64,000 bases of DNA from Bacillus shivajii (GTDB lineage Bacteria; Bacillota; Bacilli; Bacillales; Salisediminibacteriaceae). The notes below the pieces were generated by a model. It saw nothing but the letters and a program-made list of their open reading frames with translations. It had not been told where the DNA came from and searched no databases. Location of the stretch: the NCBI RefSeq assembly GCF_020519665.1, contig NZ_CP084703.1:1612001-1676000 (forward strand), in the 5' to 3' direction. Below, in pieces: positions 8,642 to 16,778 of this stretch (position 1 is the first letter of the stretch; each line of letters begins with the position of its first letter). Both the position numbers and the translations under genes were made by a program.

Positions 8642-9784
8642 ATGATTTTTAGTATGATCAAAACAGAATTGAAAAAACAATTGACAGATAAAGGCTTTTT
8701 CTTTTGGTTACTTGGGATGCCGATTCTTTTCATCGTCTTATTCTCGTTCATTTTCGGTGCGGTTGATGAGGTCACTTTTACCGTCCATTATATCAATGAA
8801 GATGCAACAGAAATGTCAGAACAATTTCTTATGATTATCGAGGAAGCAGAAGTTTTTGATCTGATCGAGAAGTCAAGTGAACAAGCGGCTATAGAGGAGT
8901 TGGAGGGCGGTAATATATCTACCCTTATTATCATCCCAGAAGGATTTGAAAACCGCCTTTATGAAGGGAAACAAAATGCCATTGACTTTCATTTCGATTC
9001 ACTAAAACAAGACTCGGTTCGTCCGGTTCAAAACCTTGTTGAAAACATCGCTTATTCTTTTCAACAAGAAAAAGTGGAACAGATATTAAGAGAGCGAGTT
9101 TCAAACGAAGAAGAGTTAACGGCGTTATTAGAGCCACCATTCTCTATTAATGAAGTCGCTCAGCAGTCTGAGGAACAAAATGCGATTACGCAAATCGTAC
9201 CAGGTTATACGGTTATGTTCACCTTTTTCATCATCATTTCAATGGTCAACTCATTTTTGAAAGATCGAGAAGGCGGAATGCTAGCGAGGCTAGCAAGCAC
9301 ACCATTAAATAAGTACCAATATTTATTAGGAAAGTGGGTCCCTTTTATCATTATCGTCTTTGTACAAGTTTGGGTGTTACTTGGCTTTGGTTACCTTGTT
9401 TACGATCTTTATCTCGGTAATTTATTTGCGATTTTCATTTTATCGATCGTTCTATCACTCACAACAACTGGTTTAGGCCTTGCCATCGCACTTTTTGCGA
9501 AAAGTGAAAACTTTGGGATTGCAATTACACAAGTGTTAGCTTTAGGTGGCGCAATGCTAGGTGGCCTTTGGGTTCCGATCGAGTTTTTACCAGAACTCAT
9601 GCAACGAATCGCTTTATTTGTTCCACAATATTGGGCACAAGCAGGATTTCAAGATATTATGCTTCGCGGCGCAGGTGTAACAGATATTGGGGCATCAATA
9701 GCCGTATTACTTATCGTTGCGATTATAGGCCTGCTTTTTGCAGCAAAACATTTCAATAAATTTTTAAATGGGGCGAAAAGCTAG
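8642..9784 (+). CDS. ABC-2 type transporter permease
   Basis: A 380-residue membrane subunit. One N-terminal helix (about 20-45) leads to a large extracytoplasmic domain (about 45-185), then five to six helices (about 190-375), the layout of YhaP/NatB-like ABC-2 permeases. It is preceded by the ATPase gene with GAGAGGTACAGTGCG between them, and is followed by a strong terminator, which closes a two-gene operon. It should form the export channel with the ATPase as a dimer of each. Confidence 0.9.
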   Translation: MIFSMIKTELKKQLTDKGFFFWLLGMPILFIVLFSFIFGAVDEVTFTVHYINEDATEMSEQFLMIIEEAEVFDLIEKSSEQAAIEELEGGNISTLIIIPEGFENRLYEGKQNAIDFHFDSLKQDSVRPVQNLVENIAYSFQQEKVEQILRERVSNEEELTALLEPPFSINEVAQQSEEQNAITQIVPGYTVMFTFFIIISMVNSFLKDREGGMLARLASTPLNKYQYLLGKWVPFIIIVFVQVWVLLGFGYLVYDLYLGNLFAIFILSIVLSLTTTGLGLAIALFAKSENFGIAITQVLALGGAMLGGLWVPIEFLPELMQRIALFVPQYWAQAGFQDIMLRGAGVTDIGASIAVLLIVAIIGLLFAAKHFNKFLNGAKS

Positions 9785-9815
9785 GGAAGTCACAAATAAA
9801 AATCATTTTTTACAC

Positions 9816-9866
9816 AAGCTTAGAGGCTGATGTTTACAAGATAAACATTTCTCTAAGCTTTTTTCA
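9816..9866 (+). terminator. Terminator of the ABC exporter operon
   Basis: Stem AAGCTTAGAG / CTCTAAGCTT with an inner TGTTTA/TAAACA pairing, followed by TTTTTC. Confidence 0.85.
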
Positions 9867-9898
9867 TTATTTGACAAATAATGATGTTAAAAAGTTGA

Positions 9899-9962
9899 GG
9901 CCGCTGAAAAACCACTTGATAAAAGGATTTTTTGGACGGACATCATGACTTTTTCAGTGGGC
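9899..9962. repeat. Inverted-repeat element, possible IS/MITE remnant
   Basis: Arms GGCCGCTGAAAAA (9899-9911) and TTTTTCAGTGGGC (9950-9962) flank about 38 bp. Such ends resemble those of insertion-sequence-derived small elements, but no second copy was seen here. Confidence 0.45.
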
Positions 9963-9990
9963 TTAAAAAAAGGGCGGGGCATTTTTCCAG

Positions 9991-10046
9991 TTGATATAAA
10001 AATGGTCATTGCATATAATAAAAAATAGAACACGAACATATGTTCT
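9991..10046 (+). promoter_or_regulatory. SOS promoter of the Y-family polymerase gene
   Basis: TTGATA (9991-9996), a 17-bp spacer and TATAAT (10014-10019), followed by CGAACATATGTTCT (10033-10046), which matches the Bacillus LexA box (CGAAC-N4-GTTCG) at all but the last base. LexA bound here would block early transcription. Confidence 0.88.
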
Positions 10047-10064
10047 TTTACAAGGAGTGAGAAC

Positions 10065-11327
10065 ATGGATATTGCGTACGATTCACTACCAAAGCGGACG
10101 ATTATGTGTATTGATATGAAAAGTTTTTACGCAAGTTGTGCGGCAGTCGCGCTCGGGCTTGATCCTTTAACATGTCATTTAGCGGTTGTAGGGGACACAG
10201 AGCGGGAAGGAAGTGTTATTTTAGCCGCGACACCGGCTTTAAAAAGAGACTTCGGGATTAAAACCGGAAACAGGCTTTTTGAAGTGCCGAAAGATTCACG
10301 AATTCAACTCGTTAACGCAACGATGGCGACGTATTTAAATATTTCAGTGCAAGTGACAGAACTGTTTTATCAATATGTCCCGATGGAGGCGATCCATACG
10401 TACAGTGTGGACGAAAGCTTTCTTGACATTCGTGGTACCGAGCGGTTGTGGGGGAGTGATTGGGAACTAGCTGAAAAAATTCGCGATGACTTATATAAGC
10501 GATTTGGGCTTTCATGTGCAATCGGGATTGGTCCGAACATGCTCATGTCAAAAGTATGTTTAGATATTGAGGCAAAAAAGCGCGGAATTGCGAAGTGGAC
10601 GTATGATGATGTCGAGAAAAAACTTTGGCCGATCTCGCCTCTGCAAAAAATGTGGGGGATTGGTTCGAGAGTGGAGAGAAGACTTAATCATATGGGGATC
10701 TTTTCAGTCGAGCAGCTTGCCGCTTATTCATTACCTAAATTAGAAAAAGCATTTGGCGTGATGGGCAACCAACTTTATTACCATGCTTGGGGTGTTGATC
10801 TTTCCGAGCTCGGGGCACCGATTTTGAACGGGCAAATTAGTTACGGAAAAAGCCAAATATTAATGAGAGATTATAATGATCCAATAGAAGTAAAGCGTGT
10901 TATTTTAGAAATGTGTGAAGAAGTGGCAGCGCGTGCGCGTGAAGAACGTAGGGCTGGGCAGACGGTTTGTCTCGGTGTCGGTTATAGTAAAGATGCTACA
11001 AGTGGAGGGTTTCATCGTCAAATGACGGTAGCAGAACCAACGAATATAACGATGGAGATGTACGACGTATGTTTAAAAATATTCGCAAAGAATTATGATG
11101 GTAGCACGGTACGGCGTGTTTCCGTTGCTTTAGCAAACATTTGTGATGATGACTCGATCCAGTTAAATTTGCTGGATACAGCTCGTCCGAAGCAACGAGA
11201 ACTCGGCTATGCGATGGATGAAATTAGACGAAAGCATGGGTCAAACGCATTATTACGAGGTGTTTCTTATGCACAAGGAGGAACTGCCCGTCACCGAAAT
11301 ACACTTGTCGGAGGCCATAAAGCATAA
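10065..11327 (+). CDS. yqjW: SOS-induced Y-family DNA polymerase (UvrX/YqjW type)
   Basis: A 420-residue translesion polymerase of the ImpB/MucB/SamB group. The start IMCIDMKSFYASC holds the first catalytic Asp, and YSVDESFLD holds the catalytic Asp-Glu pair. The fingers, little-finger and C-terminal regions are complete; length equals B. subtilis UvrX and YqjW (about 412-416). It copies across damaged bases with low fidelity. AAGGAGTGAGAAC precedes the ATG, and a LexA box lies just upstream. In B. subtilis its partner yqjX/yolD follows on the same strand; here the partner faces it across a shared terminator. yqjW and uvrX are close paralogues, so the symbol is approximate. Confidence 0.92.
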   Translation: MDIAYDSLPKRTIMCIDMKSFYASCAAVALGLDPLTCHLAVVGDTEREGSVILAATPALKRDFGIKTGNRLFEVPKDSRIQLVNATMATYLNISVQVTELFYQYVPMEAIHTYSVDESFLDIRGTERLWGSDWELAEKIRDDLYKRFGLSCAIGIGPNMLMSKVCLDIEAKKRGIAKWTYDDVEKKLWPISPLQKMWGIGSRVERRLNHMGIFSVEQLAAYSLPKLEKAFGVMGNQLYYHAWGVDLSELGAPILNGQISYGKSQILMRDYNDPIEVKRVILEMCEEVAARAREERRAGQTVCLGVGYSKDATSGGFHRQMTVAEPTNITMEMYDVCLKIFAKNYDGSTVRRVSVALANICDDDSIQLNLLDTARPKQRELGYAMDEIRRKHGSNALLRGVSYAQGGTARHRNTLVGGHKA

Positions 11328-11330
11328 AGA

Positions 11331-11356
11331 GGAGAACGGGGTCTGCCCCGTTCTCC
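11331..11356. terminator. Bidirectional terminator between yqjW and the yolD-like gene
   Basis: A perfect 11-bp stem GGAGAACGGGG / CCCCGTTCTCC with a TCTG loop, A-rich before and T/A-rich after. Confidence 0.88.
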
Positions 11357-11363
11357 TTAAAAA

Positions 11364-11693
11364 TTATGCAATCACTGAAAGGTCAATGATATCAGAGAAG
11401 GATACTCTTTCTTTGCCCTCCCTTGTTTGAAGTACTAATTTATTTGCCGTTTGATCAATGCGAAGAACTTCTCCTTCAATAAATATTTCATCGCCATCTC
11501 CAAATAATGTGAGCTTAATTGAATGGTTTTCATAATAAGCTTTTCCAAGGACTCGACTCCATTCTTCGAAAACTTGTTCATCTAATGCCGGTTTTTCCTT
11601 TTTTTCTTGTTGCTCTGTTAACTCTTTTAATCGTTTGACATGTTCAGGAAGCATCATCGATGTCCACTTAATCACACCACGATCTCGATTCAT
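11364..11693 (-). CDS. YolD-like family protein
   Basis: A 109-residue protein with the YolD-like pattern: an N-terminal DRGVIKW segment, the MMLPEHVKRLKEL region, a variable acidic middle, and a C-terminal beta-rich half ending FSDIIDLSV. YolD/YqjX proteins are encoded beside UvrX/YqjW polymerases and are thought to be accessory to them; the exact role is unknown. The ATG at 11693 has AGGAG 8 nt upstream; a GTG at 11702 lies too close to it. Unusually, the gene is convergent with the polymerase gene, and its apparent SOS promoter lies about 430 bp away beyond repeat sequence. Confidence 0.85.
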   Translation of the reverse strand: MNRDRGVIKWTSMMLPEHVKRLKELTEQQEKKEKPALDEQVFEEWSRVLGKAYYENHSIKLTLFGDGDEIFIEGEVLRIDQTANKLVLQTREGKERVSFSDIIDLSVIA

Positions 11694-11789
11694 TTTGATC
11701 ACTCCTAAAAATTATTTTAAATGATGGTTTACTGAAATTTGATAGTTACCTTGGGTGAATTGTTTATTAAAATGGTTGTTTTCTAAAAG

Positions 11790-12095
11790 ATTGCTCCTGC
11801 GATTACTCGTCGCAGGTAAAGAGTGTTGCTATTGCATTGTAGGAGTAGTATATAAACTCAAAGAAGTGAAAGGCGGCGACTCCAGCGACGAACGTCATCT
11901 TCAAGAGTAAGCTTCGAGTTGTCTCGACGGACCCATCCTCAAAGCATTGCTTGTAGAGGAAGAGACAGGAAATTCTTGATGCTGAAGCCGTGTCTGCGGC
12001 AAAGAAGACACCGTGATAGCGAGTAAAGCGAAGCTAGAACGATGTCGCACTTGTACCTTGAGGTAAAAGCGTGCGCCTGTAACGGTTTTGAGAAG
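11790..12095. repeat. Composite dispersed repeat between the SOS promoter and the yolD-like gene
   Basis: Three parts match repeats elsewhere in the window. 11791-11812 is an inverted match to the CGACGAGTAACCGCAGGAGC phrase of the 110-bp tandem array; about 11910-11965 resembles the remainder of that unit; 11980-12080 matches the GCTGAAGCCGTG family also found at 47046 and 61782. No coding frame with a ribosome binding site is present, so open frames here are not genes. Confidence 0.7.
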
Positions 12096-12129
12096 TAACA
12101 ATTTATGCGAATAGAGATAAAACGAAAAA

Positions 12130-12173
12130 CGAACGTATGTTCTTATTCTACGCAAAACAGTGGAATTTTACAA
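12130..12173 (-). promoter_or_regulatory. SOS-type promoter pointing toward the yolD-like gene
   Basis: On the minus strand: TTGTAA (12173-12168), a 17-bp spacer, TAGAAT (12150-12145), then AGAACATACGTTCG (12143-12130), a LexA box with intact AGAAC/GTTCG halves. The next minus-strand gene is the yolD-like one about 430 bp downstream. Confidence 0.7.
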
Positions 12174-12242
12174 CAAAAGATTGCTTTCAAGATAAAGTAG
12201 TTCGCTTCTCTTAATAACTGTAAAGAAATTTTCATAATTAAA

Positions 12243-12272
12243 TTGAACAAAAGCGTTTTTAAGGTGTATAGT
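12243..12272 (+). promoter_or_regulatory. Sigma-A promoter of the 103-residue gene
   Basis: TTGAAC (12243-12248), an 18-bp spacer and TATAGT (12267-12272). Confidence 0.6.
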
Positions 12273-12340
12273 GGTAATTGTAATGAAGGTTAGTGATGTG
12301 TTTCACAAACTCAACTTATACGTGAAAGAAGGAGATTAGT

Positions 12341-12652
12341 GTGATCGTCAAAGATCTAGTTGAAACGAGAGAATTACTGGGCGAAGAAGTAGGTGAAGGG
12401 GTTACCGTAATTTATGAACGGTTTGAAAATGTTGATTGCAACTGTGACGGGGTCAACCTCGAGCAATTTGAGTGTGATCCAGAAGAAATCGTGCAAATTT
12501 TGAAAGGGGACGTCTCATCATTTGAATCGCTAAAATCTGTAAAAACATTTACAGTCGGAAATGCATTTACAACGGTTGATGAAGTGGTTGAACATATTCG
12601 TACGAACCATGCGGACTTATTAAATAGAAAAGAGCTTGTTGCTGCTGGATAA
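12341..12652 (+). CDS. Hypothetical protein, 103 residues, Cys-bearing and acidic
   Basis: I do not recognise the family. The start is a GTG with AAGGAG 6 nt upstream, behind a good sigma-A promoter and before a strong terminator, so it is very likely a real single-gene unit. The sequence is acidic and has a VDCNCDG segment with three Cys in total near residues 34-45 (DCNCDG and FECDP), which could bind a metal or form disulphides. There is no signal peptide or membrane helix. A partial palindrome TTTCAC...GTGAAAG lies in the leader. No function is offered. Confidence 0.75.
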   Translation: MIVKDLVETRELLGEEVGEGVTVIYERFENVDCNCDGVNLEQFECDPEEIVQILKGDVSSFESLKSVKTFTVGNAFTTVDEVVEHIRTNHADLLNRKELVAAG

Positions 12653-12663
12653 TAGAAAGTTAA

Positions 12664-12703
12664 AATGCTTAGAGGTTCTTTTGAACCTCTAAGCATTTTT
12701 TTG
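12664..12703 (+). terminator. Strong terminator of the 103-residue gene
   Basis: A 15-bp stem (AATGCTTAGAGGTTC / GAACCTCTAAGCATT) with a TTTT loop, followed by seven T. Confidence 0.9.
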
Positions 12704-12811
12704 AATTGAAAGCTTTCAGGAATAAAGATAACAGCCCTTGCTCATTTTCAGGGAAGAAAGCTAAAATAAAGGATAGGTTTTTATCGTCTTTTCTGGTGGG
12801 ATATACTAGAA

Positions 12812-13026
12812 GAGGATGTTCAAAAAGTCTGGTAAAAATGACACACCGAGAAGAAGAACTTCGACTAAGTACCGACACGTCCTGTGTCGAACGTCGAAGT
12901 CACACATCCTATTGAAGCTAGTTGGCTTGCTTTTTAAGGTTCTCACGTATCTAAAAGCATACGCTCGATCCTCAAAGCTACGCCGCCTCGAACTTTAGTC
13001 TTTTTTATCCTCCTTTTTGAACAAAC
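12812..13026. repeat. Mobile short repeat, family B (copy 1), with 7-bp target duplication
   Basis: A 215-bp element starting GAGGATGTTCAAAAAG and ending CTTTTTGAACAAAC, so its ends are inverted. It is flanked on both sides by ACTAGAA (12805-12811 and 13027-13033), a perfect 7-bp direct repeat as left by transposition. A shorter copy lies at 29468-29564. It encodes no transposase, so it would need one supplied in trans (MITE-like). The inside carries a small CACGTCCTGTG-type hairpin also seen near 25095. Confidence 0.78.
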
Positions 13027-13063
13027 ACTAGAATGAAGAGACAAATCAAAGGGGCGAATATGT

Positions 13064-13534
13064 GTGGTAAAAGTGTTATTTGTATGTCTTGGAAACATTT
13101 GCCGTTCTCCGATGGCTGAGGCAATTTTTCGAGATAAAGTAAAAAAAGCAAACCTCGAAGGTCATTTTGATATTGATTCAGCTGGTACAGGGGACTGGCA
13201 TGTTGGCAATCCTCCTCACGAAGGAACGATTGAAATGTTAAAGAAGTATCAAGTTGAACATGAAGGTTTAAAAGCAAGACAAGTGAAAAAAGATGACTTG
13301 AAAACATTTGATTACATTATTGGAATGGATGCTTCAAACATCGGAAACTTAAATCGAATGAAAAGCTTCACAGAAGGTGGAGAGATCGCAAGACTTCTTG
13401 ACTTTATTCCAGAAAATAAAGTCGAAGATGTACCAGACCCGTACTTTACTGGCAACTTTACAGAAACATATGAATTAGTCGAAGAAGGCTGCGAGAGGCT
13501 GTTAACTTACATTCGTGAGAAAGAAAATATTTAA
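13064..13534 (+). CDS. yfkJ: Low-molecular-weight protein-tyrosine phosphatase, YfkJ type
   Basis: A 156-residue enzyme with the P-loop VCLGNICRSPMAEAIF at the N-terminus (nucleophile Cys in CxxxxxR-S) and the general-acid loop DVPDPY near residue 125. Length and sequence, including WHVGNPPHEGT, match B. subtilis YfkJ rather than YwlE. It removes phosphate from phosphotyrosine in proteins; in B. subtilis YfkJ has been tied to stress resistance. The start is a GTG at 13064 with GGGG upstream. A hairpin terminator follows. The mobile repeat directly upstream may have displaced or supplied promoter sequence. Confidence 0.9.
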   Translation: MVKVLFVCLGNICRSPMAEAIFRDKVKKANLEGHFDIDSAGTGDWHVGNPPHEGTIEMLKKYQVEHEGLKARQVKKDDLKTFDYIIGMDASNIGNLNRMKSFTEGGEIARLLDFIPENKVEDVPDPYFTGNFTETYELVEEGCERLLTYIREKENI

Positions 13535-13542
13535 AGCAGGCA

Positions 13543-13576
13543 AACACATGGGTAAAAGCACTCATGTGTTTTTACT
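13543..13576 (+). terminator. Terminator of yfkJ
   Basis: Stem AACACATG / CATGTGTT (13543-13550, 13563-13570) followed by TTTTTACTTTT. Confidence 0.75.
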
Positions 13577-13742
13577 TTTGAAACGGATGTAGGTGAGGAG
13601 GTTATATACATTGCCATACTAGAAGGATAAAAGTTGTTCATTTAAAGATTCATGAAATGATCATAGCGGTTGCTATTATCAGAATAATTAAAATGAAGAA
13701 AGTTGGAGGGGTGCCGGTGGATATCAACTTTGGAAATGTGGT

Positions 13743-13866
13743 GAAGAATTGTAGAGCCTAAGTTAGCTGAAGACAAGCCCTCGGGAAAGCGTCCGTCTGA
13801 AGTGAAGTTCACACTCATCATTCGGAATTTCGCATCATCTTTTGAGTTATGAAATTGATTTAAATA
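13743..13866. repeat. Dispersed repeat, family A (one-ended copy)
   Basis: About 115 bp nearly identical, in reverse orientation, to 24603-24722. It ends in TTATGAAATTGATT, the terminal repeat of family A, but the other end is missing. Just before it, a GTG start with GGAGGGG (13717) opens a short frame that runs into the repeat and stops, so a small gene may have been cut here; a terminator remains at 13891. Confidence 0.65.
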
Positions 13867-13890
13867 CATGTGATTAGTAAATCACACTGT

Positions 13891-13928
13891 AGGCATAGAG
13901 AAAGGGAAAATTCTCTATGCCTTTTTTG
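13891..13928 (+). terminator. Orphan terminator
   Basis: Perfect 12-bp stem AGGCATAGAGAA / TTCTCTATGCCT followed by TTTTTTG. No intact + strand gene ends just before it. Confidence 0.8.
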
Positions 13929-13941
13929 TTTTTACGAACGG

Positions 13942-14139
13942 CTAGTAAAACCTTCCTGTGCTTCTATGAGATCTTTCTTTTTCAATGGTAATTAGCTTTT
14001 CCGTTTCTTTTTCTTGTTGTGTTTTTTCCTTGTGAGGCGTATTTCTATTTTTTTTCTTTTTTCTTTTGTCGAGCAAGTTCACGAAGAGAATTGTTGAGAA
14101 AATAAGGCAAATAACGATAAAGATATCTATTAACAACAT
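13942..14139 (-). CDS. Small single-pass membrane protein, 65 residues
   Basis: One hydrophobic helix (about residues 3-22, IFIVICLIFSTILFVNLL) is followed by a strongly basic segment (DKRKKKKNR) and a charged tail, so the C-terminus should be in the cytoplasm. GGGAGGTGGA lies directly before the ATG. I do not recognise the family. It is divergent from hom and faces the orphan terminator, which can also serve this strand only weakly. Confidence 0.6.
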   Translation of the reverse strand: MLLIDIFIVICLIFSTILFVNLLDKRKKKKNRNTPHKEKTQQEKETEKLITIEKERSHRSTGRFY

Positions 14140-14332
14140 TCCACCTCCCTATTCCTCGTAAATTAGTGGCTGTTTCCTTTTATGTACGATTACGTCTTTA
14201 GTATCGTTTCAAAATCCGTGGTAATCATTTTCGGCTTCTTTTTTTAGAAAGCTGTGTGAAAAGTAATTTTTGTTTTATGGTCAGAAAAAAAGAAATTATT
14301 AGTGAAAAGGTGAACTTTTTTGCTTTAAAGGG

Positions 14333-14361
14333 TTGTAAAGAAACAACTTACTCTCTATAAT
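14333..14361 (+). promoter_or_regulatory. Promoter of hom-thrC-thrB
   Basis: TTGTAA (14333-14338), a 17-bp spacer and TATAAT (14356-14361), 58 bp before hom. No T-box or riboswitch was seen. Confidence 0.75.
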
Positions 14362-14418
14362 GTCCTTTATATAAATACAAATGTATTTTTAAAGAGGACA
14401 ATAAGGAGTGGGGAAGAA

Positions 14419-15720
14419 ATGGAAACAACAATTAATATAGGGATTCTTGGTCTAGGTACTGTTGGCACGGGTGTTGTCCATATTATTGATCAGCATCAGG
14501 ATAAATTAAGTCACCAAGTGGGCTGCAACGTAAAAGTCAAGAAAGTGCTTGTAAAACAACTCGATAAAGAAAGAGACATTTCAATTGGAGAAGAGAGGCT
14601 AACAACCTGCCCGGATGATGTATTAAATGACCCACAAATTGATGTCGTACTTGAGGTGATGGGCGGTATTGATGATGCGAGAAATTACATGATTCAAGCA
14701 CTAGAAAATAAAAAGCACGTAGTGACGGCTAATAAAGATTTAATGGCCGTTTACGGAAGTGACTTACTTCAGCTAGCAGCTCATCACCAATGTGATTTAT
14801 TCTATGAAGCTAGTGTAGCTGGAGGGGTTCCGATATTACGAAGTTTAGCAGACGGGTTAGCGTCTGACCGAATTACAAAAATGATGGGGATTGTAAATGG
14901 AACGACAAATTATATCTTAACGAAGATGTCACAAGAAGGTCGTGATTATGAGGAAGTACTCTGTGAGGCACAAGAACTTGGATACGCCGAAAGTGATCCA
15001 ACAGCAGATGTAGAAGGGATTGACGCTGCAAGGAAGACAGCAATACTGGGTACACTTGGGTTCTCTATGCCGGTTCACCTCGATGATGTGACGTTTTCAG
15101 GTATTTCTCAAGTGACGACGGATGATTTAGATTATTGTGACCAGCTTGGTTACACCATGAAATTGATTGGGCTAGCTGAGCGAACAGATAACAAAGTAGA
15201 AGTGAGTGTACAGCCAACACTTTTTCCACACTCTCATCCACTCGCATCTGTAAACGACGAATTTAATGCTGTATATGTATACGGAGAAGCAGTAGGTGAA
15301 ACGATGTTTTACGGTCCTGGTGCAGGAAAGCTCCCAACAGCAACGGCAGTCGTTTCTGACCTTGTAGAAGTTGTGAAAAACATACGTCTTGGAGTCAATG
15401 GAAATAAGGCTGTAGCCCCTCAGTTTGAGAAGTTATTGAAATCGGCAGATGAAATATATGCGAAATATTTCCTTCGCTTACAAGCTAACGATAAACCTGG
15501 AACATTCTCAGCACTCACTTCGTTATTTGCACAATATGAAGTGAGTCTCGAAAAAATCTTACAGCTCCCAGTTCAAGGCAGTGATGCAGCAGAAATTATT
15601 TTAACAACACATAAAGTATCAAAAATGAATTATGAGCAAATTTTACACAAATTAGAAGGATTAGAAGTTGTTAATCTTATAAAAAGCAGTTACCGGGTGG
15701 AAGGAGATGAGGAGGCATGA
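14419..15720 (+). CDS. hom: Homoserine dehydrogenase
   Basis: A 433-residue enzyme that reduces aspartate semialdehyde to homoserine with NAD(P)H, on the route to threonine and methionine. It has the nucleotide-binding motif GLGTVGTG (about 10-17), the catalytic central segment [11 protein letters not shown] and [13 protein letters not shown], and a C-terminal ACT domain (about 350-425) for feedback control. Length matches B. subtilis Hom. AAGGAGTGGGG precedes the ATG. Its stop overlaps the thrC start (ATGA), so the three genes hom-thrC-thrB are co-translated. Confidence 0.96.
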   Translation: METTINIGILGLGTVGTGVVHIIDQHQDKLSHQVGCNVKVKKVLVKQLDKERDISIGEERLTTCPDDVLNDPQIDVVLEVMGGIDDARNYMIQALENKKHVVTANKDLMAVYGSDLLQLAAHHQCDLFYEASVAGGVPILRSLADGLASDRITKMMGIVNGTTNYILTKMSQEGRDYEEVLCEAQELGYAESDPTADVEGIDAARKTAILGTLGFSMPVHLDDVTFSGISQVTTDDLDYCDQLGYTMKLIGLAERTDNKVEVSVQPTLFPHSHPLASVNDEFNAVYVYGEAVGETMFYGPGAGKLPTATAVVSDLVEVVKNIRLGVNGNKAVAPQFEKLLKSADEIYAKYFLRLQANDKPGTFSALTSLFAQYEVSLEKILQLPVQGSDAAEIILTTHKVSKMNYEQILHKLEGLEVVNLIKSSYRVEGDEEA

Positions 15721-16778
15721 GATGGAAAGGGCTGCTAAATGAATATAAAGATTTTCTTCCTATAGAGAAAGATACACCACAACTTTCGTTAAATGAAGGG
15801 AACACTCCACTTATTCCACTCAAACATTTATCAGAAAAATGGGGGATTGAGCTTTATGTGAAATATGAAGGTGCAAATCCAACAGGCTCATTTAAAGATA
15901 GAGGAATGGTGATGGCGGTTGCTAAGGCGAAGGAAGAAGGGAGTGAAGCGATTATTTGTGCCTCGACCGGTAATACATCAGCAGCTGCTGCCGCTTATGC
16001 TGCTCGGGCAAAGATGCGCTGTATCATCTTAATTCCAGATGGGAAGGTAGCATTAGGGAAGCTCGCACAAGCTGTCATGTATGGAGCTGAGATTTATACG
16101 ATTGAAGGCAACTTTGACCAAGCGTTAAAGATGGTACGCAATTTGAGCCATCGGCTTCCAATCACCCTGGTGAACTCCGTCAATCCAAATCGCATAGAAG
16201 GGCAAAAAACTGCAGCTTTTGAAATTTGTGACCAACTAGGTTATGCACCCGATGTTCTCGCTATACCAGTAGGGAATGCAGGAAACATAACTGCATACTG
16301 GAAAGGATTTGAAGAATATTGCCAGTATAAAAATACGAGTTTGCCAAAAATGTATGGATTTCAAGCTGAAGGTGCAGCTGCAATTGTAAAAGATAGAATA
16401 ATAGAAAAGCCTGAAACCGTTGCTACAGCTATTCGTATTGGAAATCCAGCAAGCTGGAAAAATGCTGTAACAGCTGCTAATTCTTCTGGAGGCATCATTG
16501 ATGCGGTAACGGATGAAGAAATCCTTTCAACATATAAAATGCTTGCAGAAGAAGAGGGGGTATTTGCTGAACCTGCTTCTTGCGCATCAATTGCAGGCAT
16601 CCAAAAGCAAGTAGAAACAGGCGCTATTCAAGCAGGACAGTCAGTTGTTGCGGTTTTAACTGGAAATGGATTAAAAGATCCACAATGTGCCATTGAAGCA
16701 GCGAACTTTAAATCATCTGTCCTTCCAAATAACGAACAACTTATTTACGATCGCATTGCAAAGGTTGTCGTGCAATGA
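15717..16778 (+). CDS. thrC: Threonine synthase
   Basis: A 353-residue PLP enzyme that turns O-phosphohomoserine into threonine. The PLP lysine is in [11 protein letters not shown] (near residue 61), the phosphate-binding GNAGN is near 185, and [15 protein letters not shown] is near 88. The length and motifs are those of the short bacterial class found in Bacillus. The ATG overlaps the hom stop by 4 bp, and the stop overlaps thrB by 4 bp. Confidence 0.96.
   Translation: MRWKGLLNEYKDFLPIEKDTPQLSLNEGNTPLIPLKHLSEKWGIELYVKYEGANPTGSFKDRGMVMAVAKAKEEGSEAIICASTGNTSAAAAAYAARAKMRCIILIPDGKVALGKLAQAVMYGAEIYTIEGNFDQALKMVRNLSHRLPITLVNSVNPNRIEGQKTAAFEICDQLGYAPDVLAIPVGNAGNITAYWKGFEEYCQYKNTSLPKMYGFQAEGAAAIVKDRIIEKPETVATAIRIGNPASWKNAVTAANSSGGIIDAVTDEEILSTYKMLAEEEGVFAEPASCASIAGIQKQVETGAIQAGQSVVAVLTGNGLKDPQCAIEAANFKSSVLPNNEQLIYDRIAKVVVQ

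Noticed and set aside
11901-12155. 84-codon open frame on the minus strand
   Set aside because: It lies inside composite repeats downstream of the SOS promoter and has no ribosome binding site.
13656-13760. 35-codon frame before the family A repeat near 13743
   Set aside because: It has a plausible site (GGAGGGG before a GTG at 13717) but ends at once in repeat sequence; treated as a possible truncated gene in the repeat entry.
14140-14418. T-box or other leader control of hom-thrCB
   Set aside because: No T-box sequence or specifier structure was seen; only a plain promoter.
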